Source of the DNA: Bacteriovoracaceae bacterium UBA7695
Lineage (GTDB): Bacteria > Bdellovibrionota > Bacteriovoracia > Bacteriovoracales > Bacteriovoracaceae
Length of the DNA: 17,725 bases
Direction of reading: 5' to 3'
NCBI GenBank assembly: GCA_002482685.1
Contig: DLGL01000066.1
Coordinates: 208-17,932, forward strand
The position numbers and the translations under genes were made by a program. The notes under the pieces were generated by a model. It was not told where the DNA came from and did no database searches. It saw only the letters and a program-made list of their open reading frames with translations. Position 1 is the first letter of the stretch. Each line of letters begins with the position of its first letter. Positions 1-7,381 of the stretch are shown here, one piece after another.

Positions 1-1
1 C

Positions 2-868
2 GAGCACACTTATCCACCTGAATCTTTCTCGGATATGTTCTTAGTTTACGATGCTCAGACTAATGCCTGGAAAGAGCTCGCTCCTCGCCCTGTAAAGGCC
101 CACGGATACGAACTGGCAGCCTATGGGAATTACATTTATGCTTTTGGTGGATTCGCTTACTCGGCCGATCACTTGCCGAAGTGGAAATCTTTGGATCAAA
201 TTGACCGCTACAATATTGCCGAGAATAAATGGGAAACCATCGGTAAGCTCCTCTCGCCTCGCTCATCAAACGCCGTTGTTCAAATTGATGATAAGGCCTA
301 CATAGCCGGGGGATGGGATTCTACACCTAAGGCCCCAAATGATCTTGAAGGCACATTTTTAAGTTCAATTGAAGTTTTCAATTTCAAAACAGAAACGGTT
401 GAAACGGCCAACTTTCAGCTTCCCCTCCCTCTTCGCCGTGCCCTCACGGCTATTGAGCATGAAGGGAAAATTATCCTGGTCGGAGGCCTGGGCCAAGGCT
501 CAAGTCATTTTGATCTACTCAACAACGTTACCTCGATCAATCCGGTAGATGGCGCGGTCAAAGAACTAGAGCCCCTTCCTTTTGCAACCTTTGCCCCAGC
601 AGCAGAAATTCTTAATGGTAAGCTCTATGTATTTGGTGGAATGTTTAAAACAGGCCCCATGAATTTTGAATATGTGTCCCACATCTACGAGCTCAATATC
701 GCCCTTTCAAGCTGGGCCCATACTGGTCGGTGCCTGAATGAAACAAAAGGTTTCTCCCAAGTTTATAAGCTCGATGAGAAGACTTTAGGTATTCTCGGTG
801 GCCACCGCTATTTTGAAGGTTTTGATTCCCCGGTCTCGACGTTTGAAACTTTCAGCCCCATTAAGTAG
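2..868 (+). CDS. Kelch-repeat beta-propeller protein, 5' partial
   Basis: The frame is open to the left edge of the window, and the codons before the first ATG (position 35) read EHTYPPESFSD and continue smoothly into the protein, so the gene almost certainly starts upstream. The visible part has regularly spaced Kelch blades, each with a hydrophobic strand ending in a Gly-Gly pair: YAFGG, YIAGG, ILVGG, YVFGG and GILGG. The conserved Trp and Tyr of each repeat (DAQTNAWKEL, YNIAENKWETI) are also visible. Kelch propellers are binding or scaffold folds, some of them enzymes such as sialic-acid mutarotase; nothing here fixes a ligand. Localisation cannot be judged because the N-terminus is missing. 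The gene ends just before a perfect 10-bp hairpin. The family is clear; the function is unknown. Confidence 0.88.
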   Translation, partial: EHTYPPESFSDMFLVYDAQTNAWKELAPRPVKAHGYELAAYGNYIYAFGGFAYSADHLPKWKSLDQIDRYNIAENKWETIGKLLSPRSSNAVVQIDDKAYIAGGWDSTPKAPNDLEGTFLSSIEVFNFKTETVETANFQLPLPLRRALTAIEHEGKIILVGGLGQGSSHFDLLNNVTSINPVDGAVKELEPLPFATFAPAAEILNGKLYVFGGMFKTGPMNFEYVSHIYELNIALSSWAHTGRCLNETKGFSQVYKLDEKTLGILGGHRYFEGFDSPVSTFETFSPIK

Positions 869-880
869 TTAAATTTTAAG

Positions 881-907
881 CCTTGAAGCCCTCAAAAGGC
901 TTCAAGG
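881..907. terminator. Hairpin after the Kelch gene, terminator-like
   Basis: A perfect 10-bp inverted repeat (CCTTGAAGCC / GGCTTCAAGG) with a 7-nt loop lies 12 bp after the Kelch stop codon. No T-run follows directly on the plus strand; a run of six Ts begins about 17 bp later. It may stop transcription imperfectly or stabilise the 3' end. Confidence 0.5.
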
Positions 908-947
908 TATCGACCCTAACCAGTCTTTTTTACACGACTTAATGCAA

Positions 948-963
948 CGCAAGGCAACTTGCG
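948..963 (+). other. Small GNRA-tetraloop hairpin upstream of the M4 protease
   Basis: CGCAAG-GCAA-CTTGCG is a perfect 6-bp stem closed by GCAA, a stable GNRA-class RNA tetraloop. It lies 39 bp before the protease ATG, in the probable 5' UTR or promoter region. Its role is unknown; it could be an operator-like inverted repeat or an mRNA-stabilising element. Confidence 0.35.
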
Positions 964-1002
964 GTAGTGTGCTTTCATTCCATTTTAAAAAGGACTAAAA
1001 GC

Positions 1003-1971
1003 ATGAAACTGACCGCACTTCTCCTGAGCTTAAGTTGTCTCTCAACTGCGGCCTTTGCTCATGAAAATGGAACGATCCGAATTTATGATTCGAAATTTCT
1101 GCCCCAGATTGTTTCTCTCCTCACACCCGGAAACTTAGTTTTAGAAGATGGAAAGAAAAAATCTCTTCTTCTTCCTAAAACGGCAAAGGCCTTAAATGAG
1201 AATCTTGAAAAGATAAGAGATTACTACGCTGAAGAATTTGGTCGCAAAAGCTGGGATGGTAATGGGGCAGATATCAATGCTTCACTAAATGTTAACCGCT
1301 ACACACTTATTGATATCCTTGGTTCAAAAGAAAATGCAGCATGGATGAAACTCTCTAACCGATTTATTTTCGGAGCAGGGAGAAGAAAAGGAATGGATAA
1401 CTTTGAAAAAGCCCTGGATGTAGTAGGACATGAATACACTCATGCCGTCATCCAAACATCTTCGGCGCTGGAGTACGAAGGTCAATCAGGTGCCTTAAAT
1501 GAGCATCTGGCCGATGTGTTCGGTTCAATTATAAATCAGCATTACAATGATAAAATTTCTACTCCTTATATTATCGGTGCTTCAGTCATTTCTAAAAAAG
1601 ACGCTCTTAAATGTGAGGGGCTGCGGGATATGATGAATCCACTTAAGGGATTAGATGCTCAACCGGATCACATGAATTTTATGAATCACCCTGCACTGAA
1701 ACCTATAGTTGTTGATTGCAAACCTTCTAAGGACAACGATAACTGTGGCGTTCATATCCTGAGTGGAATCCCCAACAAAATGGCGGCGATCGTGATGTCG
1801 AAACTTGGAATCGAAGAATCAGGTAAACTTTTTTATAACGTTATGACTAAACGACTGAATCCTAAATCAAACTTTGCTGATTACAGTAAGGCATTGAGAC
1901 TTGAATGTAAGTCCCTAAGCTCAGACGCCTGTCATATCGTTAATGAAGCCTTGAAGGCAGTAGGACTCTAG
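1003..1971 (+). CDS. Secreted thermolysin-like (M4) zinc metalloprotease
   Basis: Predicted exported endopeptidase of 322 aa. The ATG at 1003 is chosen over an upstream GTG at 967 because AAGGA sits 8 bp before it and it begins a clean signal peptide (MKLTALLLSLSCLSTAAFA). The M4 signature is complete: HEYTH at residues 143-147 (zinc ligands H143 and H147, catalytic E144), then GALNEHLAD with third ligand E167, at the same 20-residue spacing as thermolysin. DNCGVH ending at H251 matches the thermolysin transition-state histidine block. The stretch DYYAEEFGRKSWDG matches the start of the M4 catalytic domain. Only about 75 residues lie between the signal peptide and that domain, so the large FTP/PepSY propeptide of classical thermolysins is absent; this resembles the short-propeptide protealysin type. 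Its stop codon overlaps that of asnB. It could serve nutrition or, in a predator, prey degradation; that is inference. Confidence 0.92.
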   Translation: MKLTALLLSLSCLSTAAFAHENGTIRIYDSKFLPQIVSLLTPGNLVLEDGKKKSLLLPKTAKALNENLEKIRDYYAEEFGRKSWDGNGADINASLNVNRYTLIDILGSKENAAWMKLSNRFIFGAGRRKGMDNFEKALDVVGHEYTHAVIQTSSALEYEGQSGALNEHLADVFGSIINQHYNDKISTPYIIGASVISKKDALKCEGLRDMMNPLKGLDAQPDHMNFMNHPALKPIVVDCKPSKDNDNCGVHILSGIPNKMAAIVMSKLGIEESGKLFYNVMTKRLNPKSNFADYSKALRLECKSLSSDACHIVNEALKAVGL

Positions 1972-3563
1972 ACTCCAGATTTTCCATAATTCGGAAGGAC
2001 CCTGGCAGATGGATCTGCCACGTTACAGTTTGACCATTCCTTATTGGGCATCCAGAAATCTTTTATCATCTTTGATTGTCCGGCAAAATGCTTCTCAAAT
2101 ATATCCCGATAAAGCAGAGACTCTTTAGTGAAAGGTGTTCCAAAAGGATATTTATTTTTTGCCTGAGCAACATCCTGATCTGAATATTTTGAATCAGCAT
2201 ATTCTTTTAGATAGTCGACCATGGAGTGTCCTACGGCATCTGAGAAAGCAGCTTTCTCTCGCCAGAGGATGGATTCCGGCAGCAGCTTAGTTCCATCAAA
2301 GGCTTTACGTAAAATCCATTTTCCCATGCCCGTTGTATTAACTTTAAACTCAGGATGAATCTCCATTACGGTCCGGACAAAATCCAGGTCTCCAAAAGGG
2401 ACCCTGGCTTCAAGAGAGTTTGCAGCGATACAGCGGTCAGCTCTCAGCACGTCGTACATGTAAAGTTCATCTACACGTTTTTTTGCTTCCTGCTGAAAAG
2501 CTTCAGGTGATGGAGCAAAATCGGTGTACTTATAACCGAAAAGCTCATCAGAAATTTCTCCGGTCAGAACAACTTTGATATCAGTTTTTTCACGGATGTA
2601 CTTACAAACCAGGTACATTCCAATTGAAGCACGGATAGAGGTAATGTCCCATGTTTCGAGATGCCAGATAAGCTTATCTAGAACTCCAAGTGTGTCTTCT
2701 TTATTAAAGTAAACCGGATGGTGATTCGACTTTATATAGTCAGCAACGGTTTTAGCGTAATGAATATCAATAGGATTATGATCAAGCCCCACAGCGAAAG
2801 TTGCGATGGGCTTTTTGAGAATATCATTAGCAATGGCACATACTAAACTTGAATCGAGTCCCCCAGAGAGTAAAAACCCTACCGGAACATCGGCCACAAG
2901 ACGCTTGCGAACGCCTTCAATAAGCTTTTCTCTGATGTCTTTAAGATGACCCTCAAGAGGTTTTGAACTGTGCTGGACAACAGTGGTGAGGTCTATGTAT
3001 TTTTCGAAATTTTCTCCATCATAAAAATAACCAGGAGGAAAAGCCTCAACCGTTTTACAGTACGGAGTTAAAACCTTGGCTTCTGAAGCGAACATGATTT
3101 TATTTTCAATTGTATACCCGAAAAAAAGCGGGCGAATCCCAATCGGGTCCCTTCCGGCAACTAGGCACTTCTTTTTATTATCCCATATAACTACAGCAAA
3201 TTCAGCATCAAGCTGTTGGCAAAGTCTGGCGATCCCAAGTTCTTTGAACATTGGAACCAGAACCTCACAATCTGATTCTGATTTAAAATGATGACTCTTC
3301 TCGTATGTCTTTTTTAGAGCTTCGTAATTGTAGACCTCACCATTGCACATGATCACGTGACCAAATTCAGAATCCTGAAAGGGCTGATGGCCTTTTTGAG
3401 AAGGATCCATAATGGCCAGACGATGAAATCCAAAAGTGGCTTCGCCTTGATTGATGGATAATATTTCTGAATCATCAGGCCCACGGTGGGTAAGCGTCTT
3501 AAAGACCGCATCTAAGTTTTTTAATTGAGTCCCGTCACCAGAATAAGCAAGTAGTCCACACAT
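1968..3563 (-). CDS. asnB: Asparagine synthase, glutamine-hydrolysing
   Basis: Makes asparagine from aspartate, glutamine and ATP in the cytoplasm; 531 aa, close to E. coli AsnB (554). The start is set at the ATG giving Met-Cys, because the class II amidotransferase nucleophile must be the N-terminal Cys after Met removal; AAAAGGA precedes it. A 12-codon upstream extension would bury that Cys. The glutaminase domain (about 1-190) has HRGPDD (26-31), a Gln-binding Arg (R48), CNGEVYN (73-79) and D98. The synthetase domain has the ATP-pyrophosphatase loop SGGLDS (233-238), a later TGEISDELFGYKY segment and the WREKAAFSD block typical of AsnB. It is a single transcription unit, convergent with the M4 protease and divergent from the sirtuin gene. 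Confidence 0.95.
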   Translation of the reverse strand: MCGLLAYSGDGTQLKNLDAVFKTLTHRGPDDSEILSINQGEATFGFHRLAIMDPSQKGHQPFQDSEFGHVIMCNGEVYNYEALKKTYEKSHHFKSESDCEVLVPMFKELGIARLCQQLDAEFAVVIWDNKKKCLVAGRDPIGIRPLFFGYTIENKIMFASEAKVLTPYCKTVEAFPPGYFYDGENFEKYIDLTTVVQHSSKPLEGHLKDIREKLIEGVRKRLVADVPVGFLLSGGLDSSLVCAIANDILKKPIATFAVGLDHNPIDIHYAKTVADYIKSNHHPVYFNKEDTLGVLDKLIWHLETWDITSIRASIGMYLVCKYIREKTDIKVVLTGEISDELFGYKYTDFAPSPEAFQQEAKKRVDELYMYDVLRADRCIAANSLEARVPFGDLDFVRTVMEIHPEFKVNTTGMGKWILRKAFDGTKLLPESILWREKAAFSDAVGHSMVDYLKEYADSKYSDQDVAQAKNKYPFGTPFTKESLLYRDIFEKHFAGQSKMIKDFWMPNKEWSNCNVADPSARVLPNYGKSGV

Positions 3564-3651
3564 GAGATTTTGATCCTTTTCCCTAGGAAAGAGCCGCACT
3601 CAATGGTATCGCGAAAGGCCCTTGTCTCTTATGGAGGAGAAATTTGCCTAC

Positions 3652-3680
3652 TCTACAAATCCGTCCCTCAGAGGTCTTAT
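3652..3680 (+). promoter_or_regulatory. Possible promoter giving a leaderless sirtuin mRNA
   Basis: TCTACA (3652-3657) and TCTTAT (3675-3680) are separated by 17 bp, each matching 4 of 6 consensus bases. Six bases then lead directly to the ATG at 3687, so the predicted transcript would begin at or near the start codon. No good Shine-Dalgarno sequence precedes that ATG. Confidence 0.3.
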
Positions 3681-3686
3681 AGAAAG

Positions 3687-4511
3687 ATGGACTCTCATTC
3701 TAAGAAAATCATGGTGATACTGACCGGAGCTGGCATTTCAGCTGAGTCGGGACTTAGTACTTTCAGGGATTCAGATGGCCTTTGGGAGAACCACCGGGTT
3801 GAAGAGGTGGCCACACCCGAAGCCTACCTCAAGGATCCACAGCTGGTTTGGCGCTTCTATTCAATGCGAAGAATTCAGGCCTCTAGGGCAACCCCTAATG
3901 CCGCTCACCTGGCACTCGCGGAATTTAGCTACAAGCAAGCCGAGAATTTTGAAGTCTATCTCATCTCGCAGAATGTGGACTGTCTTCATCAAAGAGCGGA
4001 CCATTATAACCGTCTGGAGCCAATCAATCTGCACGGCTCTCTTCATCAATCAAGATGCACTGGCTGTGAGACAATCTATTTTGATGATTACGCTTACTTT
4101 GATTTAGATGGAAATTATGCTCCGGGGCCCACAAATCTCTGCGACCCTATTCAGAGGGCGAGCATGGATTATTTGCATAACTACAAACTTGAATACAGAA
4201 ATTTTCTCCCACTCTCCCCCTGCTGCAAAGAATCGATGAGACCGCATATCGTTTGGTTTGGTGAAGTTCCCCTTTATATGGATAAGATCATTCCCTTACT
4301 TCAGAAAGCTAATATTTTCGTCACTATTGGGACAAGTGGTGTTGTGTATCCGGCAGCTGGTTTTTTAGAATTGGCCCAGAGAAATGGAGCTCACACGATT
4401 TGTATTAACCGTGAGCCTATTCCACAAAACAATTATATCGATGATTTCATTCAGGGAAGTGCCGGCGAGAAAGTTCCACTTTTTCTTGAGACTCTTAAAA
4501 AACTATCCTGA
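3687..4511 (+). CDS. cobB: Sirtuin (Sir2/CobB family) NAD-dependent deacylase
   Basis: Removes acyl groups from protein lysines using NAD+; 274 aa. Seen: NAD-binding GAGISAESG (14-22), TFRDSDGLW, QNVD (95-98), catalytic H116 in LHGSLHQ, RPHIVWFGE and GTSG. Y58 and R61 in the FYSMRR block match the Tyr/Arg pair that lets class III sirtuins (E. coli CobB, SIRT5) take succinyl and malonyl groups. The zinc site probably uses C124, C127, C179 and C180. About 50 residues lie between the Cys pairs, considerably more than in E. coli CobB, and this insert is rich in Asp, Tyr and Asn. An ATG at 3603 or an earlier in-frame codon would add 28 or more residues without homology, and no Shine-Dalgarno sequence helps the choice. 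The 3' end overlaps the convergent gene by 9 bp. Confidence 0.92.
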   Translation: MDSHSKKIMVILTGAGISAESGLSTFRDSDGLWENHRVEEVATPEAYLKDPQLVWRFYSMRRIQASRATPNAAHLALAEFSYKQAENFEVYLISQNVDCLHQRADHYNRLEPINLHGSLHQSRCTGCETIYFDDYAYFDLDGNYAPGPTNLCDPIQRASMDYLHNYKLEYRNFLPLSPCCKESMRPHIVWFGEVPLYMDKIIPLLQKANIFVTIGTSGVVYPAAGFLELAQRNGAHTICINREPIPQNNYIDDFIQGSAGEKVPLFLETLKKLS

Positions 4512-4817
4512 AATTTTAAAACGAATTAAATCTCTGGCGGCCATTTTTCTGGCGCGCGCTCGGGCAACAGAAAGCTTAGAAGAACTGATTGCAGGCTCGA
4601 ACACTTCAACTTTTGATCCGACGTATTCTTTGGTCCAAACATTTAGGATCTTTACCGTAACAAAATACGTGTGCGTGCTGGCCGTATAACCATACTCTTC
4701 CAGGGCCACAAATTGCCCAGCCTTAGACATCCCCAACAAATCAATCTTGTTATGCTGGCTTCCGAATGCCTGAAAGCTAAGAACCAGCAACAAAACAAAT
4801 GTTATTTTACTTAGCAT
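4503..4817 (-). CDS. Short secreted protein, DUF2259-like N-terminal part
   Basis: Exported protein of 104 aa with a signal peptide (cleavage near FQAFGS) and a good ribosome site (AGAGG) before its ATG. After the signal it reads LLGMSKAGQFVALEEYGY, then a hydrophobic VTVKILNVW strand, then an Ala/Arg helix (VARARARKMAARDL). By recollection this order resembles the N-terminal region of DUF2259 predicted secreted proteins, where GFSxDGxxFAFxxYG is followed by an Ala-rich helix. Those proteins are normally over 200 aa, so this one looks like the first half only. It stops inside the convergent sirtuin gene with a 9-bp overlap. It may be a natural short form or a truncated gene. Function unknown. 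Confidence 0.7.
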   Translation of the reverse strand: MLSKITFVLLLVLSFQAFGSQHNKIDLLGMSKAGQFVALEEYGYTASTHTYFVTVKILNVWTKEYVGSKVEVFEPAISSSKLSVARARARKMAARDLIRFKISG

Positions 4818-4894
4818 AATGACCTCTTTCCCCTTATTAGAGCAAGCCTTAGGCCAGCATGTGGCCCGGATTTCGGAGGCTTAAGACCCAAAGG

Positions 4895-4923
4895 TTGTCA
4901 GGAGCTGAAATGGTGTCTAGTTT
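4895..4923 (+). promoter_or_regulatory. Predicted sigma70-type promoter of apt
   Basis: TTGTCA (4895-4900), a 17-bp spacer and TAGTTT (4918-4923) lie 58 bp before the apt ATG, leaving a leader of about 50 nt that carries the AGGAG ribosome site. The spacing is ideal and the -10 box is moderate. Confidence 0.4.
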
Positions 4924-4981
4924 TTAGGCAAATCCGGTGATAGGTTGTGGGCAAAATTCTCAGTTTTTTCAGGAGTTAATT

Positions 4982-5482
4982 ATGCATTCTTTTGAATCTC
5001 ACATCCGTAGTGTCCCTGATTTCCCGAAAGCAGGTATCGTATTCAAAGATATCTCCCCTCTTATGCAGGAGCGCTTTCACGAAGTCGTAGAGGCCATGTG
5101 TGAAGGGATCAATTGGAATGAAATTGATTACGTTGTCGGCATTGAGTCCCGTGGATTTATCCTAGGGGCAGCGATGGCCACTTTGAAAGGAAAGGGGTTT
5201 ATCCCGGTTAGAAAAAAAGGGAAGCTTCCTCCTCCGGTCATAGGTGAGTCCTACTCCTTGGAATACGGCACCGACACGCTTGAAATGATCATTAACCAAA
5301 AGTCAGCTCGTGTAGTTCTTGTAGATGATGTCCTTGCCACTGGAGGCACTTTGAAGGCCGTAATGAACCTCTGCCAGAAGAATAACTACGATGTGAAGGC
5401 TATGGCCCTTCTGATTAACCTGACCTTTTTGAATAAGTTTAAAGAGGAAGGTCTTCCCGTCCATACCGTTATCAATTACTAA
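4982..5482 (+). CDS. apt: Adenine phosphoribosyltransferase
   Basis: Salvages adenine to AMP using PRPP in the cytoplasm; 166 aa, near the usual 170-180. The ATG at 4982 follows AGGAG with a 6-bp gap; an upstream in-frame GTG at 4937 would add 15 unrelated residues. Visible family blocks: N-terminal PDFPKAGIVFKDISPLM, the GIESRGFILGAA loop, RKKGKLPPP, the YGTDTLE segment, and the PRPP-binding motif VLVDDVLATGGT with the acidic pair D115 and D116. It is the first gene of a plus-strand run; the beta-barrel gene follows after 39 bp. Confidence 0.96.
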   Translation: MHSFESHIRSVPDFPKAGIVFKDISPLMQERFHEVVEAMCEGINWNEIDYVVGIESRGFILGAAMATLKGKGFIPVRKKGKLPPPVIGESYSLEYGTDTLEMIINQKSARVVLVDDVLATGGTLKAVMNLCQKNNYDVKAMALLINLTFLNKFKEEGLPVHTVINY

Positions 5483-5521
5483 ACGCTTTTAATAAACCCA
5501 AAATCGATTAAACTGATTACT

Positions 5522-6784
5522 ATGTGGATCATTTTGGGTTTTCTCTTTTCTTTCCAACTTCACGCCTTAGAGTCTTTTGAAAGACTTAATGGCGTTAAAA
5601 TTCTCCGTGTTTTAGACAAGAACATCATCATGGTTAACCGCGGACTCGAAGATGGGATTCTACTCAATGATCATGCTAAGCTCTCGCAAGAGGGTGAAGG
5701 CTATTCGGCCCGGGCCATTTGTATCAAAGCTCGGGGAGATAATTCCTATTGGAAACTCTACAGAATCCCCTACAGTGAAACCATTTCTCTTGATCTGACT
5801 TACTCAATAGTAGGAATGGCGGATAAAGAGATTCCAGGCAGGGTTGCAAGTCTCAGAGATGAAGTTTTAGAGATAAATGATCCGGCCGAAAATAAGAAAA
5901 ATCCGGAATCTAAAACAGACCCTTTTTCTGTTAAGCGGGATCTGCCCGAAAAACTTACTGAGAGAGATTTAATAGAAACAGTTGGTCCTGATAAAAGAAA
6001 ACTCTTCATGGAGAAGGCGCTTAATCAGGATCAGATGAGACGGGACCTTCAAGACTATCAAGTTTCGGTCTTTGCTTCACCATTCACACGTCAGTCGATA
6101 AATGAGGGCGAGAGCTACCGATACGGGGCCCGCGCTGGAAATGTTGCTTCGAAGTACCGCCTCATGGGACAGTTTGAGCAGCAACAAACAAAACTTAAAG
6201 ATCCTCTGACAAAAGAAGAAGTTTCCACACGAAGCACTTCAGGTCAGGCCCAGTTTGTAATCCATAGACTTAATAACGATGTCTCATCTTTGAGTCTCAT
6301 TAATTACAACTCAAACCGATTCAGCAGGCTGGCGACTCCCAAATCTCACTGGCAGGCCGGGCCCATTGGATTTACATGGCACATGTTTGAAAACCGGACT
6401 TGGGAATATTTTGATCTCAGCTATATTCCTCTCTACGATATCCGTACAACAGATGTGCTTGATGCCTCAGGCTCTCAAAGCGAGGACAAAACATCTGGTC
6501 TGCGCCACGGATTCAGACTGGCGGTAAAAACTCGAATCAATGAACGTGTCGCTTTTGAGAATCTTTTATGGGTCAGGCCCTACCAGGATCTGGCTTCCTG
6601 GAGAATCGAGGGCGATAACCTAAACCTCTCTAATGATTTAAAGCTCATCTTTAATCTCACCGGGAATTTATTCTTTGATTATAATTTCGTGTATCAGTAC
6701 GACACACTTTGGAAAAAGCTCAGTGACCTTCCCTCTACCAATACTATCAACTCGCTTAACCTGAGATACGATTTCGATATTTAA
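5522..6784 (+). CDS. Predicted outer-membrane beta-barrel protein with N-terminal exported domain
   Basis: 420 aa with a short signal peptide (cleavage near FQLHA). Residues of about 22-115 form a small beta-rich domain (RVLDKNIIMVNRGLEDG, a GDH-like turn, then WKLYRIPY). Residues of about 117-160 are a charged, Pro/Lys/Glu-rich linker. From about 180 to the end the chain alternates polar and hydrophobic residues in strand-length pieces with aromatic girdles. It ends in LNLRYDFDI, which suits a barrel C-terminal strand, although the last residue is Ile rather than the usual aromatic. The barrel resembles DUF481 (YdiY-like) proteins in style, but this is not certain. No Shine-Dalgarno is visible; a weak -10-like TAAACT ends 7 bp before the ATG. 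The next gene starts 3 bp after its stop, so the two are probably co-translated. Function unknown. Confidence 0.72.
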   Translation: MWIILGFLFSFQLHALESFERLNGVKILRVLDKNIIMVNRGLEDGILLNDHAKLSQEGEGYSARAICIKARGDNSYWKLYRIPYSETISLDLTYSIVGMADKEIPGRVASLRDEVLEINDPAENKKNPESKTDPFSVKRDLPEKLTERDLIETVGPDKRKLFMEKALNQDQMRRDLQDYQVSVFASPFTRQSINEGESYRYGARAGNVASKYRLMGQFEQQQTKLKDPLTKEEVSTRSTSGQAQFVIHRLNNDVSSLSLINYNSNRFSRLATPKSHWQAGPIGFTWHMFENRTWEYFDLSYIPLYDIRTTDVLDASGSQSEDKTSGLRHGFRLAVKTRINERVAFENLLWVRPYQDLASWRIEGDNLNLSNDLKLIFNLTGNLFFDYNFVYQYDTLWKKLSDLPSTNTINSLNLRYDFDI

Positions 6785-6787
6785 ATT

Positions 6788-7381
6788 ATGAAAAAACAAC
6801 ATGCAATTCTTCTGGCGGTTATCTCCCTCATCCTTTCAACTGCGATTGTTTTTTACATCGCACCCGAAAATAACATCGAGAAAGCTATTGAGGATGCACC
6901 GGTAACGACCGAGGCTTCTCCGGTCAATCCCACGGCCAATCCTGATTGCCAGATTTCTCCTCAGTCTCTGAATCCGCTGATTGATGTGAAGGCCCATGAC
7001 GTTGAGAAGGTCATTGAAAATGGCTTCTCAAATGAATCTAAGCTCTATATTCAGCATGTCGTTTTAAAAGACAATACTCATCTTGAGTATACTGAAGGTG
7101 GCTGCGTTCACTTCTCATACGAGATCACCATTTATCCTTACACTCCGTCAGAGAAATCGACCCATGTTATTGCAAGGGATGCACTTAACGAAATCAATAC
7201 GCCTCACTACTTAAATGATGCTAACAACAAGATTCAAATGCTTCGTACAAGTCTCGATAAAGTTTTTCAGAAAGCTAACGAAGCGGTGGACGAAGAGATG
7301 AAGCTTGAATGCGGGGATGCTCAGTGTGATATATCCGTAGTCGAAAATAAGATGATCATCTCTTACGATATGGCGCTTTAG
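6788..7381 (+). CDS. Membrane-anchored periplasmic protein of unknown function
   Basis: 197 aa. Residues 7-26 form one hydrophobic segment after a short positive start (MKKQH), without a clear signal-peptidase site, so it is probably an inner-membrane anchor with the rest in the periplasm. Residues 27-55 are a Pro/Thr/Ala/Glu-rich linker. The remaining globular part has strand-like stretches (CVHFSYEITIYPY) and helices. Four cysteines (54, 106, 175, 180) could form two disulphides in an oxidising compartment. It begins 3 bp after the barrel gene stop with no strong ribosome site, which argues for coupling and a joint role with that protein. Its stop overlaps the tlyA stop by 4 bp. I do not recognise the family. 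Confidence 0.72.
   Translation: MKKQHAILLAVISLILSTAIVFYIAPENNIEKAIEDAPVTTEASPVNPTANPDCQISPQSLNPLIDVKAHDVEKVIENGFSNESKLYIQHVVLKDNTHLEYTEGGCVHFSYEITIYPYTPSEKSTHVIARDALNEINTPHYLNDANNKIQMLRTSLDKVFQKANEAVDEEMKLECGDAQCDISVVENKMIISYDMAL

Noticed and set aside
967..1002. GTG start giving a 12-residue longer M4 protease
   Set aside because: It would place basic residues before a complete signal peptide; the ATG at 1003 has AAGGA at proper spacing.
3564..3599. Upstream start for asparagine synthase
   Set aside because: The catalytic cysteine must follow the initiator Met; the ATG at 3563 gives Met-Cys-Gly and has a ribosome site.
3570..3686. Longer N-terminus for the sirtuin
   Set aside because: The added residues show no sirtuin homology, and this short stretch must also hold the divergent asnB promoter and leader. 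The ATG at 3603 cannot be excluded entirely.
4384..4689. 101-codon plus-strand ORF across the sirtuin end
   Set aside because: It overlaps both the sirtuin and the signal-peptide-bearing minus-strand gene and has no family-like sequence; a shadow frame.
4840..4890. Inverted repeat AAGCCT/AGGCTT with GGCC repeats between the DUF2259-like gene and apt
   Set aside because: Only 6 bp with a long, imperfect loop and no T-run; too weak to call a terminator or operator.
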